Source: Pedobacter sp. Leaf176
Lineage (GTDB): Bacteria; Bacteroidota; Bacteroidia; Sphingobacteriales; Sphingobacteriaceae
Direction of reading: 5' to 3'
NCBI RefSeq assembly: GCF_001424305.1
Contig: NZ_LMPD01000008.1
Coordinates: 124,001-188,000 of the forward strand
Length of the DNA: 64,000 nucleotides
Made by a program: the position numbers and the translations under genes. A model generated the notes under the pieces. It did no database searches, was not told where the DNA came from, and saw nothing but the letters and a program-made list of their open reading frames with translations. This document shows positions 26,468-35,919 of the stretch, piece by piece; the first letter of the stretch is position 1; each line of letters begins with the position of its first letter.

Positions 26468-29400
26468 ATGAGGAGAAAATTACTCTTAATTTCCTTCCTG
26501 ATGCTTTACCTTGCCCAAGGTATTTTTGCACAGGACCGTACAATCAATGGAACAGTAGTGGGCAAAGATGATGGTTTACCACTTCCTGGTGTTACGGTAT
26601 CCGCAAAAGGCGCGAAGTCAGTAACCACAACCGGTGCCAGCGGAACATTTAAACTCGTTTTACCTAGTAATGTAACAGAAGTGACCTTTAGTTTTTTAGG
26701 TTATTCTACGCAAACTGTTGGAGTAACAAGTGGAGAGATTAAAGTTTCCATGGCAGTAGACTCTAAACAATTATCTGATGTGGTTGTAACTGGAGTTGGT
26801 ACCGCGACAGACAAGAGGAAAATCGGTGTTGATGTGGCAACTTTATCATCGAAAAACTTTGCTAAAAGTGTGGTAACAGGTTCTGTTGAACAGGCGTTAC
26901 AAGGACAAATAGCTGGTGCGGTTATCCGCACAGGTTCTGGTCAGCCAGGCGATGGTGCATCAATTATTCTTCGGGGTATTAATACTTTAGGTAGCACTTA
27001 TCCGATGATTTTAGTTGATGGAGTTGAAGTGTCTGATTTAAATGGTCTTGATCCCAGTTTAGTGGAACGCGTTGAGGTTGTTAAAGGTGCTGCGGCAGGT
27101 ATGCTTTATGGCGCACAGGGGGGGAACGGCGTTATTCAGGTATTTACCAAGAAAGGTACAAAAGGAACCGCTCCAACCATTAATTTCAGTTCGAAATATA
27201 GTTCTGATCAGATTATTCAAGGTGACGATCTTCTAGCCAAATACCATCACTACGTTACCGATGCACAAGGATACATTTTGGATAACAACGGCGTTCGGAT
27301 TACCAGAGGCACAGATGGTAAGTATACTGAGCCAGCTTTATTGTCAGGAGCAACTACGCTGAACAATAAGCCTTATATGGAAACGGTTTATGATCACTTA
27401 AAACAAGCGTATAGAACTGCTTCAACTTATAACAATAATATAAGTATATCTGGCGGTGGCGAAAAGTCTGATTATTCAATTAATGCATCGAGGCTGGATC
27501 AGCAAAACGTAATGAATAACAAGCTGACAAGACATACAGCCGGCATCAATTTAGGTGTGGAGTTATTTAAAAACTTTACTTTGCGTTCAACTTCGCAAGC
27601 AGTAATTGAAAATGAAAATTTAATTTCTGGCAACCGTTTCCCTCTTTTAAACTCTTACCAGTTTATTGATTTTACTTTCAAAGATGCTTTAGGAAACCTG
27701 ATTGTTCAACCTAAAGAGGAGAACCAAAGTAACTCATTGGCAGAAAACGACTGGCATGTGAGAAAAGATAAATCAACCCGTTTTGTGCAAAGTTTAAACC
27801 TGAATTACAAGTTTCCAAAATTTGTAGAGTTGGATTATAAAGTTGGTTTAGATTATTATGCACTGAACAATTTAGATTATTATAAAAATCAAACGTCAAC
27901 CGGGCAAGATTTATATTTTGGAACCAGAGAAGGTTCGTACGAGCAGAGTAATACAAGAAACACGAAATTCAATTCTATTGGTTCAGTATTCTTCAGAACA
28001 GATTTTGAAAAAGACTTCAATTCCAGATTGCCAATTACAACTTCCACGCAAGTATCATACGATGTAAGGAAAGAAGCTTATAATTATTTTAACGGAAGAG
28101 GTGTTGGTTTACCTACATACCCACCTTATAACATTAATGTTGCAACTACAAAAACTGCAACAGGTAATTCAAATGAATTTTTAAGTTATGGCCTTTTGTT
28201 CAATCAAAGTATAGATTGGGGAACTTTGGCCGGTATTTCTGTTGGTGTACGATCTGATTACTCATCAGAATTTGGTGCAGGTGGTAAAGCTTTTACCTTT
28301 CCAAGGGGAACAGCTTATTTCAACCCTTCTGATTTATTAAAATTATCATGGTTACCACAATGGAAAGTTCGTGCAGCCTATGGCGAAGCGGGTATTCAGC
28401 CGGGAAGATATGCCCGCCAAGTAACCTTAAATGCCGGAACTTTAGGTGATGGGAGTTATTTAACCCTTCCTGGAACCGCCAGTAATCCTTTTTTACGAGT
28501 ACAAACCTCAAAAGAATTCGAAGCAGGAACAGATTTCGTGTTAGCAAACAATAATAAAGCCTGGGTAAGTCGGGTGGCAGTAACTGCTACGTACTGGAAA
28601 AGAGAAAGTGGTGATGTTATTCAGGCTGCCGATTTATCTCCGTCTACCGGTTATGTCGCAATCAACGATAATTTGATGACATTAAAATCGAGTGGTTACG
28701 AATTAAGTGCAGATGCGACAATGCTTCAGAAAAAGAATTTAACCTGGAATTTCGGTATCCGTTTCGCACATTCTCAAACTATTGTCGATAAAATTGCAAA
28801 TGGTCAGGACGTAGTTTCAGGCAACTTCGCTTTAAAAGCAGGCGAACGTTTTGGTATTTTTTATGGACAGGTTCCGCTTTCTTCTGTTGATCAGTTGAAG
28901 CCTGACGGTTCTCGCTACATTGCTGCGGTAAGTGTTGGCGATTATGAATTGGTTAATGGCTTTGTAACTAACAAAACAACAAAGCAAGTTCTTGTAACGG
29001 GGAGTGACGATAAGAAAAACATGGGAGATCCGACTCCTAAATTCACAATGTCGTTCATAAACAGTTTTAATATCTACCAGAATTTAAGCTTATCATTCCA
29101 GTTTGACTGGAATTACGGAAACAAAGTTTATAATTTAACCCGACAATGGTTGTATAGAGATCAGCTTGCTGCCGATTTTGATAAGGAAGTGACCATTAAT
29201 GGACAAACCGGCGCTTTTACGTCTTACTATGGCAGTTTGTATAACTCAACAAACCCAATTAGCTGGTTCGCAGAAAGTGGTTCATTCTTACGCTTAAGAG
29301 ATTTATCCTTATCGTATAACCTTCGTAACGCATTGAATATCAAATGGGCTAAAACGGTTTCTGTAACTGCTTCGGCCAGAAATATTTTAACGATTACCAA

Positions 29401-29515
29401 ATACAGTGGTTTAGATCCAGAATCTAGTAGTACGGGCACATTAGATAGGGGTGTCGACAGCTTCGGTTTTCCGAACTTAAAATCTTATCAATTTGGTGTT
29501 AACATTGGCTTTTAA
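26468..29515 (+). CDS. SusC/RagA family TonB-dependent outer membrane receptor
   Basis: A 1015-residue outer membrane protein. The signal peptide ends near IFAQD (~22), then a CarboxypepD_reg-like domain (TINGTVVGKDDGLPLPGVTVSAKG) spans ~24-110, followed by a plug domain with LRGINTLG and VEVVKGAAAGMLYGAQGGNGVI, and a beta barrel ending in the aromatic SYQFGVNIGF. It imports an oligosaccharide or other large substrate together with the SusD-like lipoprotein, whose ATG lies 10 bp downstream. No sigma/anti-sigma pair is adjacent; the nearby kdu genes hint at a uronate-containing substrate, but this is weak inference. Confidence 0.95.
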   Translation: MRRKLLLISFLMLYLAQGIFAQDRTINGTVVGKDDGLPLPGVTVSAKGAKSVTTTGASGTFKLVLPSNVTEVTFSFLGYSTQTVGVTSGEIKVSMAVDSKQLSDVVVTGVGTATDKRKIGVDVATLSSKNFAKSVVTGSVEQALQGQIAGAVIRTGSGQPGDGASIILRGINTLGSTYPMILVDGVEVSDLNGLDPSLVERVEVVKGAAAGMLYGAQGGNGVIQVFTKKGTKGTAPTINFSSKYSSDQIIQGDDLLAKYHHYVTDAQGYILDNNGVRITRGTDGKYTEPALLSGATTLNNKPYMETVYDHLKQAYRTASTYNNNISISGGGEKSDYSINASRLDQQNVMNNKLTRHTAGINLGVELFKNFTLRSTSQAVIENENLISGNRFPLLNSYQFIDFTFKDALGNLIVQPKEENQSNSLAENDWHVRKDKSTRFVQSLNLNYKFPKFVELDYKVGLDYYALNNLDYYKNQTSTGQDLYFGTREGSYEQSNTRNTKFNSIGSVFFRTDFEKDFNSRLPITTSTQVSYDVRKEAYNYFNGRGVGLPTYPPYNINVATTKTATGNSNEFLSYGLLFNQSIDWGTLAGISVGVRSDYSSEFGAGGKAFTFPRGTAYFNPSDLLKLSWLPQWKVRAAYGEAGIQPGRYARQVTLNAGTLGDGSYLTLPGTASNPFLRVQTSKEFEAGTDFVLANNNKAWVSRVAVTATYWKRESGDVIQAADLSPSTGYVAINDNLMTLKSSGYELSADATMLQKKNLTWNFGIRFAHSQTIVDKIANGQDVVSGNFALKAGERFGIFYGQVPLSSVDQLKPDGSRYIAAVSVGDYELVNGFVTNKTTKQVLVTGSDDKKNMGDPTPKFTMSFINSFNIYQNLSLSFQFDWNYGNKVYNLTRQWLYRDQLAADFDKEVTINGQTGAFTSYYGSLYNSTNPISWFAESGSFLRLRDLSLSYNLRNALNIKWAKTVSVTASARNILTITKYSGLDPESSSTGTLDRGVDSFGFPNLKSYQFGVNIGF

Positions 29516-29525
29516 ATCTGAAATC

Positions 29526-31127
29526 ATGAAAAAAATTATTAGCATATTTATTTTAGTCGTTTTTTTGAGCAGCTGCCAGAAAACAGACCTCGAACTTATT
29601 AACCCCAACTCACCGACGCCAAATGCCTCACTTACAGTTGAAGACGGGATATTAGCCTTCTCTAAAGGTCTTTACGTAAAAGGACTTGGTGCCAATTTCG
29701 TTATTGGCTGGTCTCTACACAGCTTTATGGGCGACGAGCTGTATTCGCCTTACGGCAACTGGGGCTGGCGATGGGCCGAACAAGTAACCTCTATCACTTT
29801 ACCGAACGGAACGGTTTTAAAAAATCCGATTGGCCCCGAACAAAAACCACAGTTGCAAAGTACAAACAGCAGAACAGCAGGCGACCTAAATGTATTTAAA
29901 TACGAATGGGAATCAATGAATTTATTGAATGCAAGTTGTAATTTATTACTTGCATCGATCGATAAACCTGAAGCAAAGTTTACCGGAGATGTAGCGACTA
30001 AGAAAGCAACTTTACGTGCCTGGGCTTACTGGTGGAAAGCTTATGCTTATTCTCATATTGGTTCGATGTACGTTTCAGGAATTATCAATAATAACTCTGA
30101 TGGTACAACAAATGGTAACTTTATAACACGCGATGCCATAATAAACGAAGCAACCAGCAACTTCGATAAATGCCTTGCACAACTAAATGCTATTGCCACG
30201 GCAAATATTGATGCTTACAATTCAACAATTGATGCTGTAATTCCTGACTTCGCAGCACGTTCTTCAAGAATCACACCTGATATGTGGAAAAGACAGATCA
30301 GCAGCTACAAAGCGCGTAACCTAATGGCTAATAAAAAAGTTGCAGCAATGACAACTGCAGATTGGACGGCTGTTACAACACTTGCCAATGCAGGTATGCT
30401 GGCAACTGATAATAATTTCAGAATTGGGATGGATCCTAACGGTACAAATGATTTATCGGGTGCCTTTTATCATCCGTATTCTCTGTTAGGCTTAGGAACT
30501 CAGTTTACCTTCGTTAGCGAACGTTTAGTGCAGGAATTCGAAACAAATGATGCAAGATTAGCAGCAAACTTTTATCTTCTTACTTCTCCGAATTTGAGAA
30601 ACGACAGGGGCTTCAACTTCGGTACAAGATATGGAGCCGTTCCAATTGAATCGGGTGGTAAGTTTGCAACGAGTGATAATAGGGGTTTTATGGAGGTTGG
30701 CGCTACTTACGAAGAAACCCGTTTGGACATTGCCGAAGCGAACATAAGAACAGGTGCTATAGAAGCCGGTTTAATTATCATCGACCAGATACGTACTTAC
30801 CAGGGGGCAAATGTTGCTGCAACAGCTGGTACTGGTTTAACACAGGCAGCAGCCATAGCAATTTTAAAACGCGAACGTAGAGTTGCATTGTTCCAAAGAG
30901 GAACAGCTTTTTATGATGCAAGAAGATGGGGCGTTACGCAATCTGCGTCTTCAGGCGGCGGTCGTGCTGCGGCAAATGTATTAATTCAAGGCTCTACTCT
31001 GGGTACTACCGGTTCTCAAATCAGAAGCTGTTTTATAGATTATAACTTTATGGATTATTTTGATATTCCTTTGAATGAGTTGGATTTTAATGCACCAGCT
31101 CCAGGCTCCGCACCCGTAAAACAGTAA
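29526..31127 (+). CDS. SusD/RagB family nutrient-binding lipoprotein
   Basis: A 533-residue surface lipoprotein with lipobox LSSC at residue ~18. The ATG at 29526 was selected because the longer frame from 29493 precedes a perfect lipoprotein signal MKKIISIFILVVFLSS and would overlap susC. SusD features include a TPR-like helical N-terminal half and the C-terminal LKRERRVALFQRGTAFYDARRWG segment. It forms the lid over the SusC partner and helps bind substrate. A strong terminator follows 25 bp after the stop. Confidence 0.95.
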   Translation: MKKIISIFILVVFLSSCQKTDLELINPNSPTPNASLTVEDGILAFSKGLYVKGLGANFVIGWSLHSFMGDELYSPYGNWGWRWAEQVTSITLPNGTVLKNPIGPEQKPQLQSTNSRTAGDLNVFKYEWESMNLLNASCNLLLASIDKPEAKFTGDVATKKATLRAWAYWWKAYAYSHIGSMYVSGIINNNSDGTTNGNFITRDAIINEATSNFDKCLAQLNAIATANIDAYNSTIDAVIPDFAARSSRITPDMWKRQISSYKARNLMANKKVAAMTTADWTAVTTLANAGMLATDNNFRIGMDPNGTNDLSGAFYHPYSLLGLGTQFTFVSERLVQEFETNDARLAANFYLLTSPNLRNDRGFNFGTRYGAVPIESGGKFATSDNRGFMEVGATYEETRLDIAEANIRTGAIEAGLIIIDQIRTYQGANVAATAGTGLTQAAAIAILKRERRVALFQRGTAFYDARRWGVTQSASSGGGRAAANVLIQGSTLGTTGSQIRSCFIDYNFMDYFDIPLNELDFNAPAPGSAPVKQ

Positions 31128-31152
31128 TCTTATTTTGATTTTAATTTTTAAG

Positions 31153-31184
31153 AACGCCCGGCAAATTAATTGCCGGGCGTTTTA
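31153..31184 (+). terminator. Rho-independent terminator after susCD
   Basis: A perfect 12-bp stem AACGCCCGGCAA (31153-31164) / TTGCCGGGCGTT (31170-31181) with a 5-base loop and trailing Ts. The stem is symmetric enough to act for the convergent Crp/Fnr gene as well. Confidence 0.93.
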
Positions 31185-31196
31185 TTGTTAAGTTTA

Positions 31197-31817
31197 TTAG
31201 GCTAAATGTTCTAGGAATTTTCGCATACCTTCATCCTCAATAAAAGTATTTTTAGATTCTAATTGTCGTAAAGTTCTGTTAAAACTCCTGACCGAAATAC
31301 CTAAATAAGCCGCCATATCTTCTTTAGAAACATTGATATTTTCTTCAGCTTGCAGCTTAAGTAGTTTCATCAAGCCATATTCCAAAGTATATAGTTGCTG
31401 AAACGATGCCCTCGTACTCGTTTGAATGATCCTGGTGGATAACTCCTGAAGTAATATTTCAGTGAATTCAATGTTTTCCCTGATAAGCTTTAAAAAGAAA
31501 TGATCGGGAATAGAATACACTGTAACCTCACTGAGTGTTTCGATATTGCATAGACAATCTATTTTTTTCAGCACTTCCAGTTCGCCAACAACTTCTCCTT
31601 TTCCCAAAAACTCAATGATGAAATCTTTACCGTTTTCTTCGGAAATAAAGCATTTTGTAATACCCTCTTTAATGATATAAATGTTCCTGATTTTTTCGCC
31701 CTGCTCTATAAACCTGAATCCAGATGGAAAAGATTTTAATAAAATGTTTTTTTGTGCTTCTTCTCTGTCGTAAAAATCAGCGATGAAAGATAAAAAAGTG
31801 GGGTTTGTTCGTAGCAT
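31197..31817 (-). CDS. Crp/Fnr family transcriptional regulator
   Basis: A 206-residue cytoplasmic regulator. Residues ~15-125 form a cyclic-nucleotide-binding-like beta barrel (PSGFRFIEQGEKIRNIYIIKEG, FLGKGEVVGELEVL), and ~150-206 a winged helix with recognition helix near MAAYLGISVRSFNRTLRQLES. No Fnr-type cysteines are present, so it is not an iron-sulfur sensor. The ligand-binding site lacks the full CRP cAMP signature, so the ligand is unknown. It stands alone and is transcribed toward the susCD terminator. Confidence 0.88.
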   Translation of the reverse strand: MLRTNPTFLSFIADFYDREEAQKNILLKSFPSGFRFIEQGEKIRNIYIIKEGITKCFISEENGKDFIIEFLGKGEVVGELEVLKKIDCLCNIETLSEVTVYSIPDHFFLKLIRENIEFTEILLQELSTRIIQTSTRASFQQLYTLEYGLMKLLKLQAEENINVSKEDMAAYLGISVRSFNRTLRQLESKNTFIEDEGMRKFLEHLA

Positions 31818-32043
31818 GTTTCAGTTTACACAAATGTCTATTCTAAATAATTTTGGGTTGACCTTATTTAGGGCGCTAAAGTAAGCATATAGATAATAAA
31901 ATGGATGTATTTGCTTTTGATAGAATGAGGCAGAGGGCGGGGGAAAATAAAAATTACCTTGGTCTTGCCGAGAGAAACAACGCTTCCTGATCCATTACAG
32001 CTGCCAACGGTTTTGAAAACAATAGTTTGTGGAAATAGATTAT

Positions 32044-32616
32044 TTAAAATTTTCCGAGCGTTCTCAAAGTAATGGAATATCTGGTTTTATTCACCGGAAG
32101 AATGCTGTGCTCCCAGTCGCTTCGGGATATCCCATCTAGGATGTAAAGTGAGCATCTTTGAATAGTTATATTTATGATTGTCTTTCTGCCTTGTTTGGAT
32201 TTATCGTGCGGACGGAAACGTAAACTGCAGTCGGATAATAATGAAATTCCGGAGATGAGGCCAAATGGAGGTGCGTCCCGGTGCCAGTTAATGACTGAGC
32301 CGGGTGGATATTCGGTAACCAGCACTTCCTTAAACAGCTTTGGATCGAAGGCTAATTTTAGGGAAACTTTGTCAATAAGGGCGTTGAATGTTTCCGGTAT
32401 CGGTAGTCCTTTTTCCAGTTTACGGCTGTGAAAATGGTAGTCGTAACCGAAGCTTTTGGTTTTGCGTTTGGCTTGATAACCCTGGAAAACCATGGGTTGC
32501 AAATCTAAGTCTTGCACGATTTCCAGCAGCCTTTGTTCATCCTCTGCACTAAGAAATTCTGGATAATAGCTGAAACCTTCAGGCAGCACAGGATCGAACA
32601 GGGAAATTGTACTCAT
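32044..32616 (-). CDS. AlkB-like 2-oxoglutarate/Fe(II) dioxygenase
   Basis: A 190-residue soluble protein resembling AlkB-type repair oxygenases. The iron site is visible as HRDAPP (H and D of HxD) and a later histidine in the ILDGISRSDWEHSI segment; the 2-oxoglutarate-binding arginine lies in TRYSITLRTL. It should oxidatively remove alkyl damage from nucleic acids. The start at 32616 (MSTISLFDPVLPEGF) was chosen because the longer frame adds a poorly conserved N-terminus. No neighbouring ada or alk gene is seen. Confidence 0.87.
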   Translation of the reverse strand: MSTISLFDPVLPEGFSYYPEFLSAEDEQRLLEIVQDLDLQPMVFQGYQAKRKTKSFGYDYHFHSRKLEKGLPIPETFNALIDKVSLKLAFDPKLFKEVLVTEYPPGSVINWHRDAPPFGLISGISLLSDCSLRFRPHDKSKQGRKTIINITIQRCSLYILDGISRSDWEHSILPVNKTRYSITLRTLGKF

Positions 32617-32822
32617 GGTGAAATGTTTAAGATATAACAAGTTTTTAGCGAATAAGTTCCCCGTAGTAGCCAGGAATTAACCGTATTTCCAACACTATTT
32701 GCAGTGATCTACGGAAAGAGATAGCTGTACAAACCTTTTCATTTTTTCTACTGTTAATCCAAATATGAAGTTATAGCAGAAAAGGTCAATACATACTAAT
32801 CGTAAACTCTAAATGTTAAGTT

Positions 32823-33185
32823 ATGAACAAGAAACCCATAACTCCCGCCATACATGGGCTGGTAGATTACGCTTTTGCCGCAACACTCTACACAGTCCCG
32901 GCATTGATTGGCTGCAATAAAAAAACGGTCGTGCTTTTCAGGGGATTGGCCATAGAAGTGTTCCTGTACGGAGCCATTACCCGTCAGCCATTGGCACTGT
33001 TGCCTTTAATCCCGATGAGGGTGCACAAGTTGATTGATGTGGCCAATTTATCGGGTATGGCGCTGCTAACCGGGTATAAGGGCATCCGCAAAAAACCCAA
33101 AGCTGTCGGCTTCAACCTTGGTATGGTTGCCCTTGGTATCACTTCGGTATTGTTAACGCAATGGCGTAAGAAAGGCGGCGCATAA
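32823..33185 (+). CDS. Small membrane protein of unknown function
   Basis: A 120-residue protein with about three hydrophobic segments: ~13-30, a middle one around AIEVFLYGAITRQPLALLPLIP and a C-terminal one around LGMVALGITSVLLTQW, ending in a positively charged tail. The sequence pattern HGLVDYAFAATLY near the start is shared with small membrane proteins I cannot name. It is 15 bp upstream of the NUDIX gene and likely co-transcribed. Confidence 0.65.
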   Translation: MNKKPITPAIHGLVDYAFAATLYTVPALIGCNKKTVVLFRGLAIEVFLYGAITRQPLALLPLIPMRVHKLIDVANLSGMALLTGYKGIRKKPKAVGFNLGMVALGITSVLLTQWRKKGGA

Positions 33186-33200
33186 GATTTATTCGGGTAT

Positions 33201-33812
33201 ATGAAACAGATAATGATCCGGAACAGGAAACTTCTCTCCAACGAGAAATACAAACTGGAAGAGATTGATTTCACGAAGCCAAATATCGAGGGCAATAGCC
33301 ATGAGCAGAAAAATGAGGTTTACTTTCGGCCGGATGCGGTTGCTGTTCTTTTAGTTGACACTAAGAAAGAGGAATTCATACTAACTAAACAATTGCGGCT
33401 GCCAGTGCTACTTAATCCGCAGGAAGGAGCGGGTGGTTTTTTGCTGGAGGTCTGTGCGGGGCTGATCGAGAATGGAGAGTCTCCCGAGCAGGCGGTTATC
33501 CGGGAGGCCAGGGAAGAAACCGGTTATGAAATTTCTGAGCCGAAAAAAATCGGTGGTGTGTATACCTCAGCCGGAGGCTTAACCGAGTACCTGCATTTGT
33601 TCATTACAAAGGTGCGCGAAGTGGATCGAACCAGTCAGGGCGGCGGAGCTGAGGGAGAAGGAGAGGATATCGAACTTATCGGTTTAAAAATTGAAGATGC
33701 ATGGAATCAGCTCGTTGACGGGAAAATAAACGACGCTAAAACCATGTTGTTATTGCAGCACTACTTTAATTTTATGGGAACAGGAAAGCAAAATATTTCT
33801 ACACATGTATAA
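33201..33812 (+). CDS. NUDIX hydrolase, NudK/ADP-sugar pyrophosphatase-like
   Basis: A 203-residue cytoplasmic enzyme with an intact Nudix box, GLIENGESPEQAVIREAREE (G-x5-E-x7-REAxEE, residues ~92-112) followed by TGY. The preceding LLEVCAG and following GVYTSAGGLTEYLHLFI match the GDP-mannose and ADP-sugar pyrophosphatase branch. It probably hydrolyses a nucleoside-diphosphate sugar into a sugar phosphate and nucleotide. It follows the small membrane protein gene closely. Confidence 0.9.
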   Translation: MKQIMIRNRKLLSNEKYKLEEIDFTKPNIEGNSHEQKNEVYFRPDAVAVLLVDTKKEEFILTKQLRLPVLLNPQEGAGGFLLEVCAGLIENGESPEQAVIREAREETGYEISEPKKIGGVYTSAGGLTEYLHLFITKVREVDRTSQGGGAEGEGEDIELIGLKIEDAWNQLVDGKINDAKTMLLLQHYFNFMGTGKQNISTHV

Positions 33813-33941
33813 GAATGGGAGGAAAGTTGTTGTTAATGTGGCTGCACTATGTCTCCAATTTTGGATGTACATATGTCAGTTTCTCAAATTAGGACCTTTT
33901 TATCTGCCTGCAACAGAAACATTATTCAAAAAAAAATAGCT

Positions 33942-34136
33942 ATGAACAAATACATTAAACTATTGATTATCCCGGTATCCTTATTTTTGGCAAACTGTAC
34001 ATCCGGGCAGAATAGTCCAGCCGATTCACATCCCGGAAGCGGATCAGTAAAAGCCGGCCGTAGCGATCAAGCAGGAGACAAAAAGGATACTGCTAAAACG
34101 GATTCATTGCCAGCGGGAGATAAAGTGCAGCAATAG
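33942..34136 (+). CDS. Small lipoprotein
   Basis: A 64-residue protein with a clear lipoprotein signal MNKYIKLLIIPVSLFLANC; the acylated cysteine is residue 19. The mature part is only ~45 residues, polar and low in hydrophobics (Ser, Gly, Asp, Lys rich), so probably unstructured. The start at 33942 is chosen over 33849 because it gives the perfect signal sequence. Its function is unknown. Confidence 0.7.
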   Translation: MNKYIKLLIIPVSLFLANCTSGQNSPADSHPGSGSVKAGRSDQAGDKKDTAKTDSLPAGDKVQQ

Positions 34137-34335
34137 CTATTAATCGTTTAGGTGCCAGATCCGCTTGGTCAGGTAATTCGTGCCAGGTAGCTGAATGATT
34201 GTTTTCACAACATAAATTTTATACTAATAACAGAAGATCAAACGCACGCTCTTTGGGATTGCACGGTAGTTAACAGGATTTTACCGGCCTGGGATACGTA
34301 TTTTTTTCGTGCTGGCATGACGGTTGTGCCTAAAG

Positions 34336-34698
34336 TTAAAGTTGAAATTTTGATTTTTTACCTTTATCGGTGGCTAAACAGGCTAAGATGATGAAAATCA
34401 GTTGGATTACCGCGTCGGCCAGGTAGATCTTAGAAATTGTGCCGACCGTAGTGTAGTAGACGTCAATGGCTAGAAAGCTAATGGCGGTACTGATGCTCAG
34501 CACCGGTGATCGCTGTTTGTGGGCAGGCTGGGAGAGTATCGACAAAGAAATGGCAATGCTCAGCAGACCAACCATCTTTACCAGCCAGATATCTATCTTT
34601 GGTCCGGTTACCCACATGAAACTTTGTATGTGAATTATCGGCCACACACCTGTGAAAAGATAAAATACGCCCTGAAGACGCAGTAGCTTATTCATCAT
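34336..34698 (-). CDS. Small multi-pass membrane protein
   Basis: A 120-residue protein with about four hydrophobic segments (GVFYLFTGVWPIIHI, WLVKMVGLLSIAISLSIL, ISTAISFLAIDVYYTTVG, LADAVIQLIFIILACLA). The pattern is like small DoxX-like or uncharacterised four-helix proteins, but no family motif is firm. It lies 4 bp downstream of the 64-residue hypothetical gene on the same strand, so they are likely co-transcribed. Confidence 0.65.
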   Translation of the reverse strand: MMNKLLRLQGVFYLFTGVWPIIHIQSFMWVTGPKIDIWLVKMVGLLSIAISLSILSQPAHKQRSPVLSISTAISFLAIDVYYTTVGTISKIYLADAVIQLIFIILACLATDKGKKSKFQL

Positions 34699-34702
34699 TT
34701 AA

Positions 34703-34897
34703 TTATGGGCGGTTTTTCTGGCCAAGATTCGGTAGCTGGACAATTTGTTCTTCCTCTGCTTCGCTCAAAGGAATACTCTTATCAGTACGTTCCTGCTTTT
34801 CTGTATAGGTATATCCAGATCCTCTTACCGTTTTTTTGCTGCCAACCTTTGGTTCGCTATTTTTTGCTGACTTTTCTTTTTTATCTGATGTATTCAT
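34703..34897 (-). CDS. Small charged hypothetical protein
   Basis: A 64-residue, very polar protein rich in Lys, Glu and Ser, with no membrane segment or signal. It is probably disordered. It sits directly upstream of the small membrane protein gene on the minus strand with 4 bp between them. I do not recognise the family. Confidence 0.5.
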   Translation of the reverse strand: MNTSDKKEKSAKNSEPKVGSKKTVRGSGYTYTEKQERTDKSIPLSEAEEEQIVQLPNLGQKNRP

Positions 34898-34898
34898 A

Positions 34899-35093
34899 TC
34901 ATAGAGATTTATTTATTTTAACCTCCGGGCTGACAAATAAGTTTTCTAAATTGTTTGTGAAGGTTTGGTTATGGTTCAGCTTGATATCAATTGGAAACGC
35001 TTCGCCATTCTGATTGGAAGAGTAATGAACGCTGGTCGAGCATAAGCGCTCTGAGCTCGTCTCAAACATGCCTTTTTCATTCGAGCAGAACAT
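34899..35093 (-). CDS. Possible small hypothetical protein
   Basis: A 64-residue frame ending 1 bp before the ATG of the gene at 34897. Its tail (FPIDIKLNHNQTFTNNLENLFVSPEVKINKSL region) looks protein-like, and the near-overlap with the next gene suggests translational coupling. There is no recognisable domain and the frame could be chance, so confidence is low. Confidence 0.3.
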   Translation of the reverse strand: MFCSNEKGMFETSSERLCSTSVHYSSNQNGEAFPIDIKLNHNQTFTNNLENLFVSPEVKINKSL

Positions 35094-35223
35094 CGTTAAC
35101 CGCCTATCTTTGTGAAAATAGCAAAAAGCATGGTTTTTATTTGTATCATAATTCCGTTTAAGACAAATGTCCTTTCATATTAATTTGGCTTGATTTACTT
35201 TTGAACATTAAGTAAGCATAACC

Positions 35224-35919
35224 ATGGAAAATAAGATTAGTGTAATTGCTTTTGATGCTGATGATACCCTTTGGGTAAACGAACCTTATTTCCGGGAAAC
35301 GGAAACTCATTTTGCAGCTTTACTGGAAGATTTCCTGCCTTACCATAGCGTCATTGCCGAATTATATAAAACAGAAATCGCTAATCTGCCACTATATGGT
35401 TATGGCATCAAGGGTTTCATGTTGAGTATGATTGAAACTCTTTTAAAAATCAGCGAAGGAAAAGTAAATCCTGAAGTAATTACAAAAGCGATTCAACTAG
35501 GACAGGAAATGTTAAATAAGCCTATTGAATTGTTAGATGGTGTAGAAGATGTTTTGAAAGCATTGCAGGGGAAATATCGCCTGGTAGTGGCTACTAAAGG
35601 TGATCTATTGGATCAGCAAAGAAAATTGACCAAGTCAGGTTTGGATCACTACTTCCATCACATTGAAATTATGAGCGATAAGCAGGAAAAAGATTATATA
35701 AAACTGCTTAAACACCTGGACTGTAAGCCAGAAGAATTTTTGATGCTGGGTAATTCGCTAAAATCTGATGTTTTACCTGTATTGTCCATTGGTGGCCATG
35801 CGGTTCATATACCTTACCACACCACCTGGATGCACGAACACATCGAACATACAATTGAGCATCCAAATTTTTACCAGATGGAAAGCCTGTCGGAGGTTTT
35901 ACCAAAATTAATTAAATGA
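35224..35919 (+). CDS. HAD superfamily hydrolase
   Basis: A 231-residue cytoplasmic phosphatase-like protein. HAD motif I is FDADDTLW (residues ~10-17, with nucleophile and acid aspartates), motif II lies near VATKGD, the lysine of motif III is in DKQEKDY, and motif IV is the MLGNSLKSDVLP segment. The cap insertion of ~70 residues follows motif I. It overlaps the next gene by 4 bp (ATGA), so the two are translationally coupled. The substrate is unknown. Confidence 0.88.
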   Translation: MENKISVIAFDADDTLWVNEPYFRETETHFAALLEDFLPYHSVIAELYKTEIANLPLYGYGIKGFMLSMIETLLKISEGKVNPEVITKAIQLGQEMLNKPIELLDGVEDVLKALQGKYRLVVATKGDLLDQQRKLTKSGLDHYFHHIEIMSDKQEKDYIKLLKHLDCKPEEFLMLGNSLKSDVLPVLSIGGHAVHIPYHTTWMHEHIEHTIEHPNFYQMESLSEVLPKLIK

